Part shown: positions 24,757 to 36,186 of the stretch, in pieces | Position numbering within the stretch: position 1 is the stretch's first letter | Layout: each line of letters begins with the position of its first letter | DNA from: Cryptomeria japonica | Taxonomy: Eukaryota; Streptophyta; Pinopsida; Cupressales; Cupressaceae | Assembly: GCF_030272615.1 (NCBI RefSeq) | Contig: NC_081412.1 | Location: 696,392,083 to 696,456,082, forward strand | Reading direction: 5' to 3' | Length of the DNA: 64,000 nt | Notes under the pieces: model-generated | Seen by the model: the letters and a program-made list of their open reading frames with translations, nothing else | The model's database searches: none | Told to the model about the DNA's origin: nothing | Translations under genes and position numbers: made by a program

Positions 24757-26366
24757 TCAACTCTTACCTCTGTCAAAAACATGATTTTCGTTTCCACAAA
24801 CTGGAGGTAAACTGGAAGTTTCATTCACATCTTCCTGATCAATCACACTTCCATTTCTAATCAGCTGATCACATAAAACATAATCAGTAGCATGTTCATA
24901 ATCATAAAATCCTTGAAAACCAAACAAATGCTAAAAGGGTTGATCACTAGGTGACATAAGAGTGTCATACTCTTTACCATTCTTTCCCAACTGAAATGAA
25001 AAGTGGCCTAACTTATTCTAAAAGTTGAAAACATCAGGCACATCTCTATTGCTAGTTTTATCAAATGATGAACACTCTTCCACAATAATGGCTTGCAAAC
25101 TAGAGAGGAAAACTTCCTCATAACATGACTGCAATTCATCTTCATGCTGATCACAATTTCTATCAGCACTTTGCATAAGTAAAAACACATGATCATCACT
25201 TATCAATGGTTCATTTCCCACTTGCAAATCTGAGAAAACTACTTCAAATTTGTCATTCTCTTTAACAGCAAGATCCATACAATGCATACCAAAATCTGAG
25301 TTCATATCAACATATGAATCTACATTATCACACCTATCAAGCGTATATGCATCTTCATCTTGTCCATCACTCAAATCAAAAATAGGAAAAGAATCAATAG
25401 CATATGTATCATACTACACACCCTCAAAAACATCATCAATATCTAAACAGGTACTGGTTGGGTGTGAGAGATTGGGCACATTTTTGGATGCATACCTCTG
25501 AAAATCAGTAGCTAGGAGCTCTAAAATTTGTTCACTGCTTAGTGAACCTTCTTCATTTCCATTTTCCTTGGCTTCATCCTCTGAGTTGTAAATATTGTCC
25601 CAATCTGATAAAGGTATTAAATCAGCAATACTCATGTCTCTATGCACATTTATTTCATCATTACAACAACTCACATCCGCATCATAACCTTTATCATGCT
25701 GCTCATAAAGTGTTGCTATATGTTGCAACATAGTTTCATAACTGGGGTTGCAAACATTTTGTGGATTGAACTTAACAACAAGGTGATCAATATCATTAAA
25801 ATCTGAAACCTCAACGGGCTCATGATTACTCGAACAATTACTTATGTTCTCACAAGTTTCTTCTTGCTCTGAATACACATCTAAACTATCATGTTGAGAA
25901 TAAGAGTCACCTTCAGATCATAAGAGGCATATCCACTCACAGATTCATCTCCTTCACTGTACTCAATCTTGTGTACATTTTCAGATTTAATTACTTCAAT
26001 CTCATCTATCCATTCTTTAATGCAGACAACACTTTCTTCTCTCAAGGTAGTAGACCAATTAATTGAGTCAGGCTCATCAAGCTCTAAAAATAATTCAATC
26101 AAAACAGACTCATGGGGTCTAGCATCAGCTAAAAGCTCATTCAATGCAGCTATAAATCTTTCATAGAAAACAATTGATGACTCTTCTTTTCTTTTCCCTA
26201 CTTTCCTTCTTAAAAACCAGACAAACTTCTCTTGGATTTTTTGAAGACATAATTTAATTTCTCTATCAATCTCTTTCAGATTTGACAAAGGATTTTTAGA
26301 TCTAGGAACTACATCTAGATCCATCAAGTTTATAACATCTACTGAACCATTATTATGTTGATGCAT
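24757..26366 (-). pseudogene. X internal ORF, acidic protein of unknown function
   Basis: Starts MHQHNNGSVDVINLMDLD at 26366 and runs about 535 codons with one frameshift near 25900 and TAG stops near 25411, 25015 and 24932. The N-terminal third is helical and basic (LRRKVGKRKEESSIVFYERF); the rest is strongly acidic with many Asp, Glu and Ser. I see no zinc knuckle, RT, integrase or transposase motif. Position after a PBS makes it the internal ORF of the minus-strand half of X, so X would be non-autonomous. Confidence 0.5.
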
Positions 26367-27013
26367 TTTACTATTTCATAAATTCTTTTCAAAACATTGC
26401 AGTCACTAATTTTCAGAATTATACACACTTCTCCCATAACTAATGACTGAAATTTATTGTAAAACATGAAGCATACATACTACAAATTTATTTTCCTTTC
26501 AATGGTGATTGTTTCACCTTATAAGGAACATAATTATTTCATAAAAGCTTTGAGGAATACCTAGTAAAATAATTGTTGTTGTTGTTCACTTCTTATTTCT
26601 CTTTGATTGGACCTTCAATCTCTGAACTCCTAGCATCTATTACCTCTTTGTTGTAAGTTCACCAAATCCTTTAAATTTTTTACAATAATGCACACTGGTG
26701 CAGAGATCTTTCAGAGTCGCCACTCACTACTGTGAGAATTTATAAAATTATTACAGAACATGAACAAATCTGGACTTACACAAAGATAAAAAGATAGCAT
26801 ACTTTCAACACTTGGATAGGAATTGACTCTCATGACACAAAGAAGACATTCCTAACTCATACACCACTACCAGGAAGATAATAATAGATCTGAAAACACT
26901 TTCACATTTACAACACTTTTATGAATCTTTCCTCAAATGGATATGACCAGACTCATGGATTTGACTTGACAAAATTCTTACATCTCTTTCCCTAGCAGAG
27001 TCGCCATTTTTGG
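26367..27013 (-). promoter_or_regulatory. leader of X with two PBS-like sites
   Basis: On the minus strand TGGCGACTCTG occurs at 27006-26996, seven bases after the right LTR's CA end, and again at 26722-26712, 284 bases further on. TGGCGACTC starts look like PBSs of plant Tat-type elements; I could not identify the tRNA. The rest is AT-rich leader without an ORF. Confidence 0.6.
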
Positions 27014-30000
27014 TGATCCGAAAATGGTGTTGATCGTTTCCAGAGGTATGTTTGAGGTCCGTAAGTCATTTCAAAGGTCAGTTGAACAAAAAGAAAATTT
27101 TGTTTAGTCGGACCCACTTTGGGGCTCGACCTGGCTTATGCTCACGGATTGATTTTATTGGCGACTTGGCTCATTGCGAGATTTTCAGAATATCTAAATT
27201 TGGCTTTTGATTACAAGACATGTTCTAAGAGTGATGATGATAAAGGCCAACTCAATGGAAGTGGTAATAGAGGAAATTCAATTTACAAGGGCTCTTCATG
27301 AACTCGAAGCCTTTCAGGAAAAAGAGGAGATAGAAGTTTTTATTTCATATCAAAGAGATCTTCACAAAGAGGGAGAACAGTTAAGCGGCAAATACTAACA
27401 TTGGATTGTTGTAAATGACAACATAAAACTTTCAGATAGAAACTGTGTGTCTGAAAGTAAAAGCCAAAGACCAATCTATATCTTGGGATCAATTGGGAGC
27501 ACTTTTTCCACGGTTTCCTTTGATGCCAATGAAGCAGCAATGGATTTACTAGTGGGAAAAACATCCAAGAAATCACCTCTCTTAAGGAGAATGATATTAC
27601 TGATTTTCACAGCATTACTTGGGATTTATGTATGCTTTATTTGCATTAAGCAAAGTAATACAGATGTTAAAACCAAATATGTACTTCCTCGTCAAAATAA
27701 AATGAAAGATCTCTCCTGTCAGATATCACCTGCAGTGTCACAGGAAAATGAAGGAATGTGCTTGTACATCAGTGCAATTTTTTGCCATTTTATCCATGCA
27801 AAGATCTGGAAGTGGGTGGTTTGAAACATTATTGAATAGCCATCCAAATATTACTTCAAATGGAGAGGTATTTTTAGTGAAAGAAAGAAGAAATAATGTT
27901 TCGACAATATTGCAAACACTGGATAATGTTTATAATATGGATTGGTCCACTAGTGCTGTGAAGAATGAATGTTAAGTTGCAAAGACTTTCAAATGAATTG
28001 TAGATTGTTTTCTTTCCCCCCTTCTGTCGTGGTGTGGTGTCGCATGGTAAGGACAACAATTAAAACTTCCATTTCAAATGCACATTGGCAGCAAGGGCAA
28101 ATGAAAATGTGAAGCATCCTCTTTTCTCCTCCCTGCTGTGGTTAGGCGTTGAAGTTAGTAGCTACAGAAACCTCCAACAAATGCAATAGCAATCAAATCC
28201 AGCTCCACGTGACTTTGCCAGCATTCCTCTCTGAGAAAAATGTTGAAGGAGGCGTGAAAGGCATAGAGCAGCTTTGAAGTCAAGTGAATACAAACAGACT
28301 TCAGCTGGTATCCTCTCCTCCCTCACGTGCGCTCCCACCTCCTCCATGTTGGACGTGGTGATAAGGAAGGCTGCCATAAACAAATGAGTTTGATAAATGC
28401 CAGCCAAAGACCTCCCTCTACGTGGCATGGTGAAGAAGGAAGCTCAGAAGATCTTAAACAAATGCAGAGCTCCCATTAAAAAACACTCAGAAGACCTTCA
28501 AAAGTGCAGTCCCAAGCAAAGTCATTTATCCCACATTGGCTGGGCGGGATGAACTTTTGCTATTTATAACAAATAAGACACCCATCTAATATGTCAAAGC
28601 CACAAAGGGCTTTTGACACAAGGTGCTAAGGGCACCCAAGGTGGACCCCACGCGCATGGGCATGGATCCCAAGGCGACCGAGAAGGCTAACTGAGTAGAG
28701 ACAAATGGACCCCACGCATGCACGGATCTCGAGGCAAGTGAGTTTTGCAAACAAAGGGTGGCTTAACTGGTGAGCAAGTTCAGAGAAGATCGACGGTGCA
28801 TGCGATTTCGTTGGGTGGAGATGATCAACAATTAAGCTTCGCGAAATGGCGAAAAGCGTCCGCGAAAAATGAAGTGATAAAGACCCTGCAGGTTCAGAAG
28901 ATCGAACGGCTTGTACGATTTCATGAGGGAAAGAAGCTCGCTAGTTAAGGTCCGTGAAATTGTGAAAGCTAGAAGGCAATCCGGATCTCGGTGACGTGGC
29001 AATGACGTGGTGCACAGGTGGCAGTGACTTGGCGCACAAGTGGCAGAGTGATGAAGTGTCATCCTAGGTGGCACCCAGTGGACCCCATTGACCAATCAGA
29101 GGTTGCCACATGGTAGGGCATCGGGGCATAATCAGGCCAAAAATCAAAGTTAAAATCAAGTTATAAATATAGTTTCAACTATATTAAAAATTCAAAAATT
29201 TAAATGATTGGAGGCACATGAGTCATTAATTCGCTCGAAGGCTTATTTTTGGCCAAAATATGAAGTATTATATATTGTCGGAAAGCTCTCAAGATGAGGA
29301 ATACACTTATGGAGTTAGTTTCAACAGACATGGGATATTTTGAGAGAAGTTTCCATGGGAATGAAGAAGATATTTTTGCAATTAGGGACAAAGGAGACAC
29401 TCAGCAATTTCGGTTGCAGACCTAATCTTTTCCCTCTTCCTTCTTATTCCCAATTCTTCTCAATTGTGGAGGTTCCAAAAATTTGGAGAATGGCTCCAGT
29501 TTTCATGGCTTCCAATTCTGAGTTCTCTTCAAAATTGTACAAGGCAATGTCCTTTTCCATAGAATAGAGTATCTTCTTGTTGTAAATGTTTTTTTTGCAG
29601 GTCATGTATGTGTAAGGCATATACACAATTTATTGGATTGTCTCTAAGAATTCTCTGTCTTCAATAAATCCAGTCTTCAAGGGAGTTTGGGTTTGTCCTC
29701 TCAAGTGGGAGTGTAAGGGTTGTTTTCAGGTACTCTTCAAGGAAGAGTTTAAATTCTATGAGCAATCATTTAGGATTCAAGATAATGTTTAGATATGTAT
29801 AATCCTCTTTCTGAATTTAGAATGTATTGATGTCAGGCATTAATACAGGGATATCTTTCTTAATAAATTGTATTTGCAACAAAGGTGTTCATTTTCAGTT
29901 TGATGTATGACTCTATTGCCCTTAGATAAGGCACTGATCTTACAGATTTTGGGGTTTTCTCAGGTATTTAAAATAAAAAATCAGAATATCTACCTTTGAT

Positions 30001-30336
30001 TTTATGTTTGTAATGTTAATTTTGTTCCATCTATCTCATGCTTCAACTTAGTTGAGATGTCAATGTGGATCTAGCCCATCTACAATAACCTCCTATTTGT
30101 TAAGCCCTGGTGAGATCTATCTGCTTTTGTTGATGCTATCATATGTGGGTAAATGAATCCGATTCAATGTATCAAAGGGTGTCCCCCCCTAGGTCTAGTA
30201 GAACCTGAAGTGTAGGAGGATCATTAGGATTCTATGTTATGTTGTCCAAGCCCTGAAGTGTTTTATTGATTGAGATTGGCTTTCTCATAGATTGATTTGT
30301 AGGTGATCTTGGGTTAATCACTTTTGGTGAACAACA
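27014..30336 (-). repeat. right LTR of X (minus orientation)
   Basis: Inverted copy of 20155-23477. On the minus strand it begins TGTTGTTCACC and ends TTTTCGGATCA, so it has the canonical TG...CA ends. It is followed on that strand by a PBS. Its TATA box lies at 28569-28562. Confidence 0.85.
27447..27975 (+). pseudogene. captured sulfotransferase-like fragment, right copy
   Basis: Same structure as the left copy. 27447-27824 encodes MSESKSQRPIYILGSIGSTF..., the membrane anchor and stem; 27748-27975 encodes the SMQRSGSGWFETLLNSH region. The two frames overlap by a shared frameshift. Differences from the left copy are scattered substitutions (for example ILGS context Tyr versus Cys, TALLG versus TTLLG). 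It runs antisense to the LTR that contains it. Confidence 0.72.
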
Positions 30337-30684
30337 TGTTCATCTAGGTTTTGTTTTCCATATCCAAAGAACATTCTTCTGTGAACCTTGTGGAAGAGCA
30401 TGGAGAGGTGGAGTCAAGTTGAGGGGAGCAAAATTTTGTCCCCAAGGTCCTTAAACTATCATTGATACTACTTGCAAAGGTTGATAAGGAGGTATCATAA
30501 ACCTTTGAACTTGTGGTATTACCAAAGATCTCAAAGCACTGGAAGCTTTGTTGGAATAGGTGATCTTTAGTTTGTGGGAGCATAAATTCTTGTACGCTAC
30601 AAAGGAGATATTGATCTGGAAGGAAAATAGTCAAAATTGTTCTTTTGTAGTAATTCAAAAACAAGGTCAACAATACCTTGGTTT
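30337..30684 (-). pseudogene. T2 gag, upstream part
   Basis: Pro-rich N-terminal gag sequence on the minus strand (IPPYQPLQVV, LNLTPPLHALPQGSQK), then after a small frame change GYGKQNLDEH, which runs straight into IAAFHIACG of the segment at 20154 once X and one TSD copy are taken out. To the right it is cut by element Y and continues at 38112. Confidence 0.65.
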
Positions 30685-31522
30685 TGTTAGATACAATGAC
30701 AGAACCAAAGACACTGAGAGGGTGGGGGTGAATCAATGTCTAACTAATTAATGGAATATTTGAACTTATTTATAACTTTGCAACCCAAATTAATGTACCG
30801 ATAAACAAGTAATAATGCAGCAAGGAGAAATAACAGAGATGACATAAATGCACACCATAACACAAGATATTTTGGTGAGGAAACCTGATAAGTGAAAAAC
30901 CTCGGTGGGATTTGTGACCCACAATATTTACTCACTGGCCAATATGAATAAATATTACTTACAATAGGGGCCTACACATGCAGGAAGGCCAACAGCCTAG
31001 AGCGCACTGCTCAATGAAAGAGTCTTACTGACTACAAAATGGATAATTAAATCCAAGACAATGTACTGCTCAAAATAGCATATGCAATGCTTGATTCAGT
31101 ACTGGTTCAAGCTCAGTTAGAAACCTTAACCAAAAACCTGTCGATGAATGATATTCGCTCACATGACCTATCTTCTATGATTTATTACATAATCGCCTTT
31201 CTTCTATTCTGTATGTTTTCTCATATCAAAATGACCTATAAGATCTCATACATATATGAGTCTTTACAATACATCATGTCGACTTATAGATTATTAATTG
31301 CATTACAATACAATTCATATAAACAAGACTTGTCTTATGTCGGCTTGAGTGTCGGTATGCTTTCTTGCCAGTGTAAACTAGATGTCAATGAATGAACTTG
31401 TTGTGCCTTCCGGTGTCGGTAGATGATGTATGTGTTGTCAGTGAACCTATAGAATCCTTTTACGGGTTGGTTGCCATAAATGACAACATCAACCATTCTC
31501 ATGTGAGTGTAGAATGCCAACA
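30685..31522 (-). repeat. Y 3' LTR
   Basis: On the minus strand it runs from TGTTGGCATT to CTAACA, 838 bases, and matches 37275-38111 closely, including the GATTCA-CCCC-like tract near 30720. Confidence 0.92.
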
Positions 31523-31690
31523 ATCTCCACCTTTGGCATTGATGGCAACACTCATGAGAAAAATCCAAAAATTGTTGTCCAAAAATGAAGTCCAAAATTG
31601 ATCCCCAAAAAGAGTGTGCTCCCCCTGAGCAAGTGATTTCTTCTATGCATTTTCCTCCATACTACTCCCCCTTTGGCATCAATGACAAAG
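31523..31690 (-). other. Y polypurine tract and upstream PPT-like copies
   Basis: The PPT is AAAGGTGGAGAT (31534-31523), abutting the LTR. Two more purine runs of the same kind lie upstream on the minus strand: CAGGGGGAGCA near 31626 and CCAAAGGGGGAGTAG near 31665. Multiple PPT-like copies have been described for Sirevirus Copia elements. Confidence 0.75.
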
Positions 31691-31721
31691 GATGTCAAAA
31701 AGAGTCAAAGAATACAAAATT

Positions 31722-34700
31722 CTACCTCATTGCCTGTAACTGGTTGTTTACAATTTGAAAGGTATATGCCAATATTAGATTCAGGCTCTGCATGAACTTA
31801 TTGCTGTCAAAAATAATGGTTTCGGTCTGTTGGATCATGTCGGTCAAATAATGCATCTGTTGCTCCAGTGATCGGTCTCCTTGATTTGATTCTTTAGATA
31901 ACTCAACCCGCTAAGTTATAAGACTGTCCAATCTTGGAACAAGTTTATTTTTCAGCTCTCGAGCCTTCATCTTTATCCTTACTTTTTACTGCTCCAGTTT
32001 CTCTATCTTTTCCTCAAAAACTGTCATTTCTTGATCAAAAACTGAGGTAAGTTCCAAAGAACCTATCATATTATCTACTATGTCATCGATCTCCTTTTGT
32101 GTTTTCTTAATCTTCTCATCAATGTCTTCAGTCGGGTGGTGAGGCTTGCAAGCTTCCTTATATAATTCTTTGTATTCCAAAATTGTGGAATTAAGTACCG
32201 GTAATAAGGAATCAATATGCTCAGTACAGTCATTGATAGTCTTCTCAAAGAATTCACCTTTTTTCTTTATTCACCCTTTCCTTAATAGTTTCTTCATTAA
32301 CCTTATCTACAGTTAGAACATTTGAAGCAATAAATCTGGACAATGTGTCCAACTTACCCAAAGAACCATCAATATGATCCATCTTACATGTCGGTGCAAT
32401 CATTTTCAAAATAGGCAATGTATCATCAATGGCCTTGAATGCTAAGGTGTTGCAATCTATGATCCTCTTAATTGAATCCAAAAGAACATCTGTTACGTTT
32501 GTAGGTCTGAAATATGTAGTGGATGTGCTCGGTTCTGTAATAACTTTCTTTTCAAATGATACCTGACCAATTTCCTTAACCACTTCCTCATTTCCAACAT
32601 TTTTTTCCTCTTTATTTACAGTTGTTGTCAATTTTTCACTCTGTGTATGTACCTCTACTTCTACTGGTTTCTCAGTGTCAGGTTTCTTAGCTTCTGTCAG
32701 TATTTCAATGTTCTGAGAGTCAACAGTGTTAATCGGTGACTCAAAGATCTCAACATTTGTAGCATCAACTATCTTAACCTCTGTAGTCTCTTTATCCATA
32801 ACAATATTAAAATCCTATGTATCTGCATTCATAGTAAAAATAATTTCCAATTCCAAATTAGTATCATCATGAGTTATTTCTTCAGCCTTCTTTTCCAGTT
32901 GACTGTCTGTATGTACCGGTGTCCCTGAAGTTATTGGTGGGGTGTCTTGTGCCAGTGGAGAAAGGTTATCTTTGACCTTTATAACAGGTGTAGACACCCA
33001 AAATTATCCAGTCTAATTAAATAAATATTTTATTTATTTAATTATCTAAGCTTAATTCTTCTATTAATTAAATAAATCTTTATTTATTTAATTAATTCAT
33101 TTATCCTCTTCTAGCCTTATTTCTCATTTAAATAAATACATTTTATTTAAATTATCCTTTTTCTAAATTAAATAAATATCTTATTTATTTAATTTATCCC
33201 ACTTCTTCTATTAATTAAATAAATCTTTATTTATTTAATTAATTCATTAACCTTTTCTACCCATGACACATGTCATTCATCTCTCAATTCCTACACTACC
33301 TACCCCTTTCATTATTTTATTATTTCTTTTACCTACCCTCTAATCATGGCCGACCTCCTTTTACACCTCTCAATCTTATCCCTCCATTTCATATAGTGTC
33401 TTCTATATAAGAGGATACTTCCTTCATTATCAACCCTAGCTAATCAATTTATGCACTTGACTACACTACGCTTTTGACATATACGATCCTACTTGCAACC
33501 ACATTTCGTTCTTTGTTGAGCTCTTGTGCACATAAAATCTGAGAGCAAATATATCAAGCAAGATCAATGGAGATAGGAAGAATGGAGATCCAAACCCTAT
33601 TGGACATGTGATGGTATAATCTTTGTGATTTCATTTGATTTGCATTGTCTTAGGTAATCTTCATATGTTATGGTGGATCTTTGTTGTTGTTAGGCTAGGG
33701 TTTTGTGGTTGAATTCATTTAGCCTTTCAATATTGTTATTATTGTTATCCATTTTCACCATATACAATAGGTACACTACCAATTCTACCTTTACCTTTGT
33801 CCTTTTGATATACCTTTGCAAAAGACATTCATTTTATGTCTATCCCTTTCTTCTTTCTTTTCTTTTTCAATAAAAGATGTCCCATTTGTCTACGGTTTCA
33901 TCTACTATTTCTTTCACTCTCCCAGCCATTAGACTAACCTATCGGTGACCACTCGCAAAAACTGACTGATTGACTTCAGCAATCAGTTCATCAACCTCTT
34001 CCCTGGAATTAACAGGGTGAACCGCCAATAATGCTTCAACCTTTAACTTTTTATCCAATTTCATCACTGACATTCTTTTAGCCTCTAACCTCAAATATAA
34101 GTCATTAGGTAGATCATCTACAACCTCAATCAAAGCTTTCTTGTAGATGTCAAGATGCAAAATAATGCTTTCCTCTATTGTCTCCTTGTCAAAGTCCTTG
34201 AAAAAATGATAAGATTTATTCGCATTGTTAAGATTACCTTCTTGTATTATTTCATTGATCAATTCCTCTAGTGTAAGGGTATTCGATGCCTTAGGTTGTA
34301 GTTTCTTCTTTGGAGTTAATTTCTTCTTGGTCTCTCTCATAGCCCGTTGCTTCTTCCTTAATGTTATTGTTCTTTTAGGAGAAGGAGAAGGTACCGGTGA
34401 AGCTTTCCTCTTCTTCCTTTCAACTCTTTTGAACTTTGTTGCCTTACCACTGTCTGTATCAAAAGAAGTGACAACTAGTGAAACATGAGCTACCAGTTCC
34501 AGACCTTCTAGTTCACTAGAAGAAATACCACTTAAGTTCATCACATTTTCCTTAACTTCTTTAGCCATTTTGGATGCATCTCTGATGAATTTTTCTCTTC
34601 TTTTTCTCTACTTCTGCATCGAAACAGCACTCTCAATAGTGTCAGCACTGCCAAAAATTTCTTCAGAAGGTTCCCTTGGTGCATCAAGAAGTGTCTTAGC

Positions 34701-35791
34701 ATAAGCCTCAAGAATATTCAGATCAACTTCATATCCCATCTCTGTTATCCAAATGGTTCTAGGAGTAATAGCTTCCATCCATGTTTCATCTCTTTTGATT
34801 ACAAAACATGTACGATTGTCGTACTTATCCACAATATTGTGCGGTATCCTTTCTCTAGCCTTCATCTTGGGTTGAAAGTTTTTGAAATAGTTTTCTACAA
34901 TGTTATCACTATTAGCACCTATGTCGGTAATAGCTTCCATGATCTATCTACCTATCGGGATGTCATATGCAAAGTCCTTGTGACCGATGTCGAGTATCTC
35001 CTTTGTGAAGTAAAGCATTAAACACACAAAGTAGATTCCCAAAATGGAATGTTCCCTTCTTGTCACCCTTAATATTTTTCAAGTTATCTAGCAGTTCATC
35101 CTTAAGTCGTTCACAAATGTCAATTTTAGCATTGTTCTTAACCATTTCATATGCACTATGTATACACAATCTAGAAACTGAATTTAACCTATTTGCATGA
35201 GTAACTTTGTATCCAAATACCATGCTCACATATTTCACATTTGCATCAATGATTTCACTAACCCTAAGAGATCTATTGTAAAATGTAGCTCCGGTTAGGT
35301 CCATAACACCCTTGTTTGGTCTCTTCTTCTTTTTGTTGGGCTTAGTACCGGTTGAGGGTAAACCAGAAACTGCCTTGATTTCTTCCTTAGTAATTTTTAA
35401 AACAGAGTCTAGCCACATAAACTCCCCATGAACTCTACTCAGTACAAAACAAACTATCTCATCCAAAAATTCAGGAATGTTTAGAATTTCAACAAATCCT
35501 AAATCCTTAACAATCTTATGCTCTGGCTTGACTAAACCTTGTTCGTCAGTTATAACATATTTGTACATGTTTTTTTAAATCACCAGACCCTAAATTCTCT
35601 ATGTTGCAGTGAATATAAATCCTCGGGTCTTCGGCAAAAGCAACTCCCTTCAGAATCTTAGAAAAGGCTCCGATGGAATCATCTTGCTTAGCAATCTTGG
35701 GAATGATTTTAAACAGGGGTCTAGGGAACTTAATGTTTTCTACCACAATAGGGTTTGCAATAAATTCAAGTGCAGAAGATGAAGATGCCAT
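31722..35791 (-). pseudogene. Y ORF2, large protein of unknown function
   Basis: From MASSSSALEFIANPIVVEN at 35791 to a TAG at 31722. A globular N-terminal half (about 35791-34610) is followed by a basic Ser/Lys-rich part (VERKKRKASPVPSPSPKRT near 34400), an acidic Thr/Glu-rich part (32800-32400) and a C-terminal coiled coil (32180-31722). One frameshift is in an A/T homopolymer near 35570, another near 35010; several TAG/TGA stops replace expected Gln or Arg codons. Without the nested LTR it is about 1000 codons. I recognise no domain. Position and length exclude an RT. Confidence 0.55.
32991..33943 (+). mobile_element. LTR-like insertion in Y ORF2
   Basis: Starts (TG)TAGACACCC, resembling TGTATACACC LTR starts elsewhere here. 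The first 250 bases consist of AATTAAATAAAT/ATTTATTTAATT palindromes. A TATA box (TATATAA) is near 33404 and AATAAA near 33868. GGTG occurs at both edges (32987-32990, 33944-33947). It separates Y ORF2 segments. Exact ends are not certain because a clear CA end is missing. Confidence 0.65.
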
Positions 35792-36186
35792 TTCAAAAGA
35801 TAAATACCTTTTAACTTGTGAAATCCTTGAATGCCCTAAAAGATCTTTGTTGCTTTGCCTTTAAAATGCCTTTGCTCAATTTGCACTCTCTTCGAATGCT
35901 TGGATGCTTGGTGAATTGAAATGAGGGTTATCCGGTGCTTTATAACCAAAATTTTCTCCAACAACCACATTAAATGCTTGTCGATTAAGTGAAATCTTAA
36001 CATATCTATCAGTAAAGAAGAAATATACCATCAACCGAGGGTAGAATGCATGATTTTCAGTTTTCTGCCATACCCTTTAAGGATTATTCCTTAGTTAGAT
36101 GAAGAATCTCCTACGAGTGGAGGATTACTCTATTCTACCAGTGCAGAGACAGATTCATCAACTCTCTGATCTCTCTTCTTAATCCA

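Larger units (their letters stand above)
20155..30336. mobile_element. element X: LTR-retrotransposon insertion with inverted LTRs
   Basis: A 10,182-bp insertion in the T2 gag. Both outer ends are the same LTR end (TGTTGTTCACC on the right, minus strand; TATTGTTCACC on the left, plus strand, one G-to-A change). TGTTC flanks it on both sides (20150-20154 and 30337-30341). The two arms are each 3323 bp, in opposite orientation, with their other ends (TTTTCGGATCA) facing a 3.5-kb centre. A PBS lies beside the right LTR only. The gag reads across the site when the insert and one TGTTC are removed, so this is a single insertion. Confidence 0.85.

Noticed and set aside
27014-27040. LTR start at TGATCCGAAAATGG on the plus strand
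   Set aside because: The PBS next to it lies on the minus strand, so this is the LTR end (GGATCA) of a minus-oriented LTR.
20157-30334. Foldback or MULE DNA transposon with 3.3-kb terminal inverted repeats
   Set aside because: The flanking repeat is 5 bp (TGTTC), the arm has TG...CA LTR ends and an internal TATA, and a PBS abuts one arm. No transposase is visible. A MULE reading would need a 9-bp repeat; only six central bases agree.
30344-30736. 130-codon minus-strand ORF
   Set aside because: It crosses the Y LTR border at 30685 and is not in the frame that matches gag.
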